The translations under genes and the position numbers were made by a program. Source: Poindextera sp963719975 (lineage in GTDB: Bacteria; Pseudomonadota; Alphaproteobacteria; Caulobacterales; Caulobacteraceae). Taken from it: DNA of 64,000 nucleotides. Location of the stretch: contig CAVRED010000001.1 of the NCBI GenBank assembly GCA_963719975.1, positions 468,190-532,189 on the forward strand, given 5' to 3'. The notes beneath the pieces were generated by a model. That model searched no databases and was not told the origin of the DNA. It was given only the letters and a program-made list of their open reading frames with translations. The stretch's first letter is position 1. The number at the start of each line of letters is the position of its first letter. Below, one piece after another: positions 59,015 to 64,000 of this stretch.

Positions 59015-59038
59015 GTCTGCTTCCGACCCAAAGTGGAC
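59015..59038. repeat. Dispersed palindromic repeat, copy 2
   Basis: GTCTGCTT (59015-59022) and AAGTGGAC (59031-59038) flank CCGACCCA, with one mismatch in the arms. It lies in the 222-base gap between two secreted-protein genes, which otherwise shows no coding signal. Confidence 0.5.
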
Positions 59039-59107
59039 GATCCCTCAAAGCGACCCAGCGATTCCTCGGCTGGCTCCGGGGCCGCAGACGGCTGTGAGGC
59101 GATGCCG

Positions 59108-59413
59108 CTAGTGTTTGGGGGCTACGACGCTGGTTGCTCCGGCGACGGAGTTGCTCGGCGGCGGCGCAGTGGGGGCGCGGCTCAAGTACAGTTGCGTCCC
59201 GCCGTTGTCGAAGAACGCCTTGGGGCGCGGCGCGTGGCAGACCTTCCCTTTTGGGAGACAGGCGCCCCCGCAAGGGATCGTCCCCTTCGCGCAATGTGGC
59301 GGCTTTGCACTCGCCGCCACCGCCAGCCCTACCGCGAGCGTCAACGCAGCGGCGGCGATCAAGCGGGGCGTCGTTCCTCCAGCAGTACCCAAAGCAGACG
59401 TGTCAGAGCGCAT
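59108..59413 (-). CDS. Small secreted protein with Cx3Cx6C module
   Basis: 101 residues from ATG 59413; a TTG at about 59365 preceded by GGAGG is an alternative that would start inside the signal peptide region. The hydrophobic leader (LIAAAALTLAVGLAVAASA) is followed by HCAKGTIPCGGACLPKGKVC, containing C-GGA-C-LPKGKV-C. A 45-residue Ser/Pro/Ala-rich tail without cysteines follows. Shares its module with the genes at 57854 and 58174. Function unknown. Confidence 0.55.
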   Translation of the reverse strand: MRSDTSALGTAGGTTPRLIAAAALTLAVGLAVAASAKPPHCAKGTIPCGGACLPKGKVCHAPRPKAFFDNGGTQLYLSRAPTAPPPSNSVAGATSVVAPKH

Positions 59414-59555
59414 GCGGAGCGCTTCGGGATCAAAAGACGCACGACCGCAACTAGGCCGCAAGTCGCCTTGAGCACCTCCGACTCAAGGCGCAGCGGTGCT
59501 TGATCAGCCGGCCAGCTGCGTCCGTCATGGGGCCGAAAAGGTATGCTCAAGGCGT

Positions 59556-59771
59556 TCATCCTGCACAGGCCTTCTTACACGCGAAGTACTCTTTCCTGTG
59601 CTTGGAAACCTGCCCCGGCTTTGGGTTGCCGAAGATGAATTTCTCGTACGTCGCGTAGCACGCCTTCTGGCACTGACAGACCTTGCCGCACTTCGCCTCC
59701 ACCGGACTTGCTGCAAGCGTTGCCACGACCAGCGAAGCGATCACTAGGACACTTTGGCTTCGTTGAAGCAT
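59556..59771 (-). CDS. Small secreted cysteine-rich protein (Cx3CxCx3C)
   Basis: 71 residues from ATG 59771 (AAGGG upstream). Signal peptide MLQRSQSVLVIASLVVATLA, cleavage after VEA. Mature sequence KCGKVCQCQKACYATYEKF with spacing Cx3CxCx3C, then HRKEYFACKKACAG: six cysteines in 45 residues and many lysines, giving a basic, compact peptide. No family recognised. Size, charge and disulphide pattern are those of defensin-like or toxin-like peptides, but nothing here proves such a role. Confidence 0.6.
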   Translation of the reverse strand: MLQRSQSVLVIASLVVATLAASPVEAKCGKVCQCQKACYATYEKFIFGNPKPGQVSKHRKEYFACKKACAG

Positions 59772-59832
59772 CGGACACCCTTTGACCACAGTGCGCGAAT
59801 GGGGGCGACTATCCCGCCAACGCCGGCTCCTG

Positions 59833-59931
59833 TCACCACCTTAGCGGAGCCCCCTGAATAAGGAGCGTCAGGTACATCAAGGCCAGCACTGCATCGTCGA
59901 CCTTGTTGGTGTCGATATCCGTTTTGCCCAT
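59833..59931 (-). pseudogene. Truncated DUF6429 family gene
   Basis: From ATG 59931 the sequence reads MGKTDIDTNKVDDAVLALMY, the characteristic start of DUF6429 proteins, which normally continue HDG-RAWK-FDWDA for about 80 residues. Here similarity stops after MYLTL and the frame ends at 59833. The rest of the gene is missing, and an IS110-family element begins about 90 bases on the other side. Family function unknown. Confidence 0.55.
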
Positions 59932-60089
59932 GATCAACCGCCGAAGTTCACGCCGCGGTAGGTTAGTCCGGACGAGCCGCGGCGGTAAGACATTCGCATC
60001 GTCGGTCGCTATGGGTGATGGGGGGACGCCCCCCGACGGCATCTGAGTGCCAGAGTGGAGGTGTTGAACTTCACTCGAGGGAGGCGTCC

Positions 60090-61114
60090 ATGGGAGACGT
60101 TAGCACCATCGGCTTGGACATCGCCAAGACCAGTTTTCAGGCGCACGGGGCGGATGCTTCAGGCGCGGTCGTTTTCCGCAAGAAGCTCAGCCGAGGGCGG
60201 CTTCTGGCGTTCTTCGCCGCCCAGCCGCCCTGCGTTGTGGCGATGGAGAGCTGCAGCGGGGCGCATCATTGGGGCCGCGAGCTGACGCAGCTGGGCCACA
60301 CGATCCGGCTGATCCCGCCGGCTTACGTCAAGCCGTTCGTCAAGCGGCAGAAGAACGACGAGGCTGACGCCGAGGCGATCTGCGAAGCGGCGCAGCGGCC
60401 AACGATGCGGTTCGTGCCGGTCAAGAGCGCCGAGCAGCAAGCCGTTGGCGTCGTCTTCCGTGCTCGCGATCTGCTGGTTCGCCAGCGCACCCAATCATCA
60501 ACGCCATCCGGGGGCACGTCGCAGAGTATGGGAAGGTCGCGCCGAAGGGGGTCTGCTACGTCGAGCGCCTGGTCGCCGAGATCGAAGATCCGGCCAGCGA
60601 GTTGCCGCACGCGGCGCGGGCCAGCTTGAAGATCCTGGCCGATGTGTTGGCCAAGCTCGGTGACGAGATCGCCGTGCTCGATCGGGACATCGCCAAGCGC
60701 GTCAAGGAAGATCCGACCGCGCGTCGGCTAATGACCATACCGGGCGTTGGGCCGATAACAGCCGCGGCCCTGGTGGCGCTCGCGCCGGCGCCGCAAACCT
60801 TCCGACGTGGGCGCGACTTCTCCGCCTGGCTTGGGCTCACGCCGCTGCAGAAGTCGACCGGCGGCAAACAGAAGCTCGGTCAGATCACCAAGATGGGGGA
60901 GCGGACGCTTCGACGGCTACTGGTGATCGGAGCCAGCGCCGTCATCAAGCAGGCCCTGCTGAAAGGCGCCCCGCCCGGCTCCTGGCTGGCCCAGATGCTC
61001 GCCCGCAAGCCCCGCATGCTGGTGGCGGTCGCCTTGGCCAACAAGACCGGCCGCATCGTTTGGGCGCTGCTGGCCAGAGGCGGGATCTATCGAGCTCCAG
61101 CGATGGCGGGATAA
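60090..61114 (+). CDS. IS110-family DEDD transposase, frameshifted near 60492
   Basis: ATG 60090 follows GAGGGAGG. The N-terminal RuvC-like domain holds the DEDD residues Asp10 (GLDIAKTSFQ), Glu53 (VAMESCSGAHHW), Asp90 and Asp93 (KNDEADAEAICEA). The frame breaks at LLVRQRTQ and resumes IINAIRGHVAEYGKVAPKG if one A is added near 60489-60493. The C-terminal transposase_20 domain has TIPGVGPITAAALVAL and DFSAWLGLTPLQKSTGGKQK with the conserved Ser. About 341 residues. Either inactivated or affected by a sequencing indel. Confidence 0.88.
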
Positions 61115-61306
61115 CGCTCAGCCACCGCTGCGAGACGTCGAGGCGTGGGAAGGACGAAGGAGGGTATGGCGCAACGGTCGGCGAGACGGGACCGGGAAAA
61201 CCAGGGCTTTCCCCCGTGCCTCATGAGCACGCTTCGGGTGATTTGGACCCGGTCCGCGAACTCCCATACAGGCCAGCACCGTCCAGGCGGTGCACAAACA
61301 GGCCGG
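61115..61306 (+). other. Non-coding right-end region of the IS, candidate guide (bridge/seek) RNA locus
   Basis: Between the transposase stop and the duplicated right end lie about 190 bases without convincing coding. The segment includes GGGAAAACCAGGGCTTTCCC and GTCCAGGCGGTGC/GCACC-like complementary stretches capable of stem-loops. In IS1111-type elements a guide RNA that pairs with donor and target DNA is made from the non-coding region downstream of the transposase. Assignment here is by position and is untested. Confidence 0.3.
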
Positions 61307-61440
61307 ACAGATGGCAGCATCCGACTACGCGACCGTCACCTCTCAAATCCACCTTGCGCTGAAGGGGGCGTCCACAGATGGCAGCATCCGACTACGCGAC
61401 CGTCACCTCTCAAATCCACCTTGCGCTGAAGGGGGCGTCC
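61307..61440. repeat. Two exact 67-bp tandem repeats
   Basis: Unit 1 is 61307-61373 and unit 2 is 61374-61440. Each starts ACAGATGGCAGCATCCG and ends GGGGGCGTCC. A third start (ACAGA) follows at 61441. The repeat contains the IS right terminal inverted repeat, so it represents a duplicated IS end rather than an unrelated satellite. Confidence 0.9.
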
Positions 61441-61512
61441 ACAGAGGGAAAGCGGACGTACCGTTGCGGTGCCGGCAGACAGACGTCAGCGTCGCGGTGC
61501 CTATTGAAAACG

Positions 61513-61882
61513 TCAAGCGACGCAGACGTTGGGGACTGCGACCTTCTGGAAGAGGTGCGGGGTCGCCACGACCGACGAGGGGTAGGCCGAGAGCTTCGAC
61601 ACGAACTCCGGATGCGAGAAGGCGGCGGCGAAGGAGGCCGTGGACTTCCCAGACGGCGTAGTTCAGGTAGGTGACGCTGTCGCCGATCGCGCGGTGAAGC
61701 TGGGTCGAGATGAAGCCCGGCCGCCCCTTCATGAAGATGGCGTCGTCCTCCCAGGCCTTTAGCAGCGCCGGCTCGTCGGCTGCGTTCAGTGTGAAGAGGT
61801 TGATCAGTATGACGGGCGACGCCCCGACGGCGAGCTGACGCTCGATCGGAAAGGACGGATCGAGCGCGCGAAGCATGGACAT
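61513..61882 (-). CDS. Antibiotic biosynthesis monooxygenase (ABM) domain protein, frameshifted near 61643
   Basis: ATG 61882 has GGAGG 6 bases upstream. The first frame reads VILINLFTLNAADEPALLKA, FMKGRPGFISTQLHRAIGDS and YLNYAVWE, the ABM ferredoxin-like fold. After the shift it continues STASFAAAFSHPEFVSKLSA and ends LFQKVAVPNVCVA at TGA 61513. About 122 residues. Members are cofactor-free monooxygenases or quinol-modifying enzymes, often induced with a MarR regulator. Here one is encoded divergently at 61977, supporting that link. Confidence 0.75.
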
Positions 61883-61929
61883 GACATACCTCCAAGTTAG
61901 CATTATGATGTCAATATGACAGCGCCGCC

Positions 61930-61957
61930 TTATTACTAGTTGTCACTATCGTGTCAA
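61930..61957 (-). promoter_or_regulatory. Promoter and dyad between the ABM and MarR genes
   Basis: On the minus strand TTGACA (61957-61952), a 16-base spacer and TAATAA (61935-61930) form a promoter for the ABM gene. The imperfect palindrome TTGTCACTATCGTGTCAA (61940-61957, 7 of 9 pairs) covers the -35 and spacer. It is a candidate MarR binding site between two divergent genes in an AT-rich gap. Confidence 0.55.
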
Positions 61958-61976
61958 ACGTATTTCATGGTGACGA

Positions 61977-62435
61977 ATGCGCGAACCGGAGCGGACCCCT
62001 GCTGGCGCGGCCCTGACGCCCCTCATTCTCGAGCTGCTCAGGCTCAACAGCCTGATCCTGACCTCGGGCGATCGCTTGGTGGCGGGGTTGGGTCTGACGA
62101 GCGCCCGCTGGCAAGTCCTTGGAGCGGTCGATGCGGCCGAGCGGCCTCAGCCCGTGGCTTGGCTCGCCCGCGATATCGGCGGCAATCGGCAGAACGTGCA
62201 GCGGATCGTCAATGACCTGCACCGCGATGGCATGCTGACGTTCGAACCGAACCCGCACCATCGGCGTGCACAGTTGGTCGTCATGACCGAGAAGGGTCGC
62301 AAGGCGTTCGCCGCAGCCATGAACTTACAAACCCCGTGGGTGAACCGACTGACCGAGGGCCTTACTGTCAACGAGATCGAGCTGGTCCGTCGTGTCGTGG
62401 CCGGATTGCGGGACCGCCTCGAAGAGGGACAGTGA
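61977..62435 (+). CDS. MarR family transcriptional regulator
   Basis: 152 residues from ATG 61977. The winged helix is visible in LTSARWQVLGAVDAAERPQP, VAWLARDIGGNRQNVQRIVN, DLHRDGMLTFEPNPHHRRAQ and the wing LVVMTEKGRKAF. Helical ends for dimerisation are present. Divergent from the ABM monooxygenase, a frequent pairing in which MarR represses the enzyme until a quinone or phenolic ligand binds. There is no strong RBS. Confidence 0.88.
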   Translation: MREPERTPAGAALTPLILELLRLNSLILTSGDRLVAGLGLTSARWQVLGAVDAAERPQPVAWLARDIGGNRQNVQRIVNDLHRDGMLTFEPNPHHRRAQLVVMTEKGRKAFAAAMNLQTPWVNRLTEGLTVNEIELVRRVVAGLRDRLEEGQ

Positions 62436-62446
62436 CCGGACTGAGC

Positions 62447-62547
62447 GGAACGTCTGCTATCGGGTAGCGCGCTAAGGTCCGGTTTGGGCGCGCAGCGGCC
62501 GTCGGGCCATACCCCGCTGAACGCCCGTTTTGGGTCGAAAGCAGACG
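62447..62547. repeat. Dispersed palindromic repeat, copies 3 and 4
   Basis: Two degenerate copies of the GTCTGC/GACCC-type repeat: one around 62447-62470 (GAACGTCTGCTATCGGGTAG) and one in inverted orientation at 62524-62547 (TTTTGGGTCGAAAGCAGACG). They fill most of the 250-base gap between the MarR gene and the NTF2-like gene. No other coding or regulatory signal is clear. Confidence 0.45.
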
Positions 62548-62685
62548 CTGGCTTCCTGCCGGAGAGCGGACATCGCCAAGCTCGGCTGGCTTCCCTTGCT
62601 CCTTGCTTCGCTGCTTAGCTAGGGTCCGGCGCGGTGAAGGTCGCGGCGCCGTGGAAGCGCCTCGGGCCCAAGACGGGAGGTCAAA

Positions 62686-63099
62686 GTGACGGGTGCATCG
62701 CCAATCGAGGTGGTCCGATCGATGATCGGCCGCTTCAACGCGCATGAGGTCGACCAGCTTTATGCTCTGCTCGCAGAGGATCACCCCCAGCACATCAACG
62801 GGAGTCTCCAGGTCAAAGGTCGGGAGGCCTGTCGACAGGCGGACGCCGCACTCTTCGATAACTTTCCCGACTATCGTCGCACCACGGTCTCGTTGGCAGC
62901 GAACGGTGATCTGGTCGTCCTAGAGTGGCGGTTTCTCGGAACCAGCATGACCGGCAAAGCCGTCGATTGCGCCTTCGTCAGCCTGATCCGGGTCGAGGAC
63001 GGAAAGATTGCAGAGTCGCGAATATACGGTGATCCCGCCCCCCGATGGCGGCGATCGGCTGACCTGCGAGCGGTACGCCGTGGCTTGAATGTCCGCTAA
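62686..63099 (+). CDS. NTF2-like / SnoaL-type ester cyclase fold protein
   Basis: 137 residues from GTG 62686 after GGGAGG. SnoaL-like features are VRSMIGRFNAHEVDQLYALL, EDHPQHINGSLQVKGRE (Asp/His of the pocket), FDNFPDYRRTTVSLAANGDL and the LEWRFLGTSMTGK and SLIRVEDGKIAESRIYGDP strands. Fold members include polyketide cyclases, epoxide hydrolases and dehydratases as well as non-enzymatic binders. Its stop overlaps a copy of the dispersed repeat. Confidence 0.75.
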   Translation: MTGASPIEVVRSMIGRFNAHEVDQLYALLAEDHPQHINGSLQVKGREACRQADAALFDNFPDYRRTTVSLAANGDLVVLEWRFLGTSMTGKAVDCAFVSLIRVEDGKIAESRIYGDPAPRWRRSADLRAVRRGLNVR

Positions 63100-63114
63100 G
63101 GGTCGTTAGCGGAC
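63091..63114. repeat. Dispersed palindromic repeat, copy 5 (best conserved)
   Basis: GTCCGCTAA (63091-63099), GGGTCG, TTAGCGGAC (63106-63114): a perfect 9-bp stem with a 6-base loop at the end of the NTF2-like gene. It could also act as a transcript end, though no T-run follows. Confidence 0.65.
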
Positions 63115-63218
63115 AGGGGGCCGTGCCCGGAAGCGGCCGTTTACAACTCGGGTCGAAGACATGCCGTTCGCCGACGCCTAGGCTGACTCCAAGCGAGTAC
63201 AAACGGCGGGGGCCCCCA

Positions 63219-63773
63219 ATGACACTTTCCGATCTTGCGTCGCTCGGCAGCTTCGTCAGCGGCGTAGCGGTGCTGATTTCACTGGTGTTCCTTTACTTCC
63301 AGATCCGCCAGGTGAACGCTCAGGTGCGGCAGGCCGAGAGGAACCAGCGGGCGCTGCTCCAACAGGGGCGCGCCGGGCGCGCCGCGGACACCAATTTCGA
63401 GCTGGCGAATTGAACGGAGCTTCTGAGCCGGGTGGCGCACGGCGACAACGCCGCCACCCGCGATGACTTCGGCCGGTTTCATTACATCAGCCAAGCGATC
63501 TTCTTCGGGTTTGAGGACACCTACTACCAACACCGCCAGGGCATGCTGGATGATGCATCCTTTGAAAGCACGCTCGCGAGCATGCGGGCCTGGCTCGCGA
63601 TGCCCGGATCGAGAGCCTGGTGGCGAACGACGCGCGAATGGCGCGAGCCGGGATTTCGCGCGGTCGTGGACGTCCTGGTGGAAGCAGCGCCGCTTGAACC
63701 ACTCCCGAACACCTTCGTCGTGTGGAAAGAGGAACTCGCCGGGGAACAGGCGAGAGTTGCGGCGCACTCGTGA
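63219..63773 (+). pseudogene. Membrane-anchored hypothetical protein interrupted by an in-frame TGA
   Basis: ATG 63219 begins TLSDLASLGSFVSGVAVLIS, an N-terminal membrane helix, then QIRQVNAQVRQAERNQRALL, a coiled coil. After FELAN the frame meets TGA (63411-63413) and continues uninterrupted as TELLSRVAHGDNAATRDDFG, YYQHRQGMLDDASFESTLAS and PGSRAWWRTTREWREPGF to 63773. Both halves are in one frame and belong to a common proteobacterial hypothetical family of about 185 residues. A single base substitution explains the break. Function unknown. Confidence 0.65.
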
Positions 63774-64000
63774 CGTGCGCAAAGCGGACCCTGAGAAGGA
63801 CCGCTCTGGGTCGGAAGCCGACATTGGGCGCTTGCCCGAAGGCGGACGCGCCCCGGAAGAAAAGAGCGCCGCCGCCCGTGCGACGGGCTCACCTTCCTCG
63901 GCCGCCTGACGTCGGTCCAACGCCCGCTTATGCTGGAAAGCAGACGTCGGAGACGGACCGGAAAGCCCACAGTCCGACAGGCAGCTTGGGGGCTCCCGCG
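63774..64000. other. Intergenic tail of the window
   Basis: No credible coding region. It contains further degenerate copies of the palindromic repeat, one around 63801-63825 (CCGCTCTGGGTCGGAAGCCG) and one around 63924-63948 (CCGCTTATGCTGGAAAGCAG). Confidence 0.4.

Larger units (their letters stand above)
60024..61440 (+). mobile_element. IS110-family (IS1111-like) insertion sequence with duplicated right end
   Basis: The element is defined by a 10-bp inverted repeat, GGACGCCCCC at 60024-60033 and GGGGGCGTCC at 61364-61373, the latter repeated at 61431-61440. IS1111-type elements carry subterminal inverted repeats and a single DEDD transposase, with a non-coding stretch after the gene; all are seen here. 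The true tips lie a few bases outside the repeats. The right end is present twice as a 67-bp tandem duplication. Length is about 1.35-1.42 kb, normal for the group. Confidence 0.7.

Noticed and set aside
61307..61440. Tandem repeat considered as a CRISPR array fragment
   Set aside because: Two adjacent 67-bp identical units without spacers and containing an IS end; no cas genes nearby.
63411..63413. In-frame TGA considered as selenocysteine
   Set aside because: No SECIS-like hairpin directly downstream and the family is not a selenoprotein; a plain nonsense mutation is simpler.

Overview
This is GC-rich chromosomal DNA from an aerobic alphaproteobacterium, most likely Caulobacteraceae (Phenylobacterium/Caulobacter-like). 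That placement is an inference. It rests on the base composition, the density of acyl-CoA dehydrogenases, CoA-transferases, short-chain dehydrogenases and TonB-dependent receptors, and short intergenic palindromes of a type common in that family. No rRNA, tRNA or CRISPR array was found.

Layout. 0-5 kb: the 3' end of an RND efflux permease, a polysaccharide deacetylase, a type-B carboxylesterase and a large GT-C-type membrane protein. 4.8-6.8 kb: a MarR repressor and its DHA2-type MFS exporter behind a palindromic operator. 6.8-12.7 kb: a tightly packed plus-strand operon (acyl-CoA dehydrogenase, crotonase, alpha/beta hydrolase, CaiB/BaiF CoA-transferase, VOC protein, zinc-type alcohol dehydrogenase). 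13.8-24 kb: an SMP-30 lactonase-like gene, a LimB-like flavin monooxygenase, two SDRs, a CsgG-like secreted protein and a run of four acyl-CoA dehydrogenases. Together the 6.8-24 kb genes look like a CoA-dependent route for a hydrophobic, possibly alicyclic or terpenoid, substrate. 24-32.5 kb: a periplasmic molybdopterin-fold/cytochrome c pair, a nucleotidyltransferase, a HAD phosphatase, a CMD/SDR/SGNH/GMC oxidoreductase group and an XRE-cupin regulator with a GNAT acetyltransferase. 32.5-38 kb: the propionyl-CoA to succinyl-CoA module (mutB, mutA, pccA), which would drain propionyl-CoA made by such catabolism. 38-57 kb: mixed accessory genes, including a GST, a TPR-sulfotransferase, bioB, a TonB-dependent receptor, a CPBP protease, a class-III aminotransferase, an MFS transporter, a Tat-exported epimerase-like protein, an amidase, a MazG-like protein, a kinase-fold phosphotransferase, a PadR/membrane-protein pair, a CAP-domain secreted protein and a MAPEG protein.

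57-64 kb looks like an acquired or unstable region. It holds seven small predicted-secreted proteins, most of them cysteine-rich and several sharing a Cx3Cx6C module, a truncated DUF6429 gene, an IS110-family (IS1111-like) element with a duplicated right end, a monooxygenase/MarR pair, an NTF2-like protein and several copies of a short palindromic repeat.

A technical warning applies throughout. About 25 single-base frameshifts interrupt otherwise well conserved genes. They cluster from 29 to 61 kb, with seven in the TonB receptor alone. The simplest reading is indel error in the assembly, so the broken genes are annotated across their full span with the suspected shift positions.
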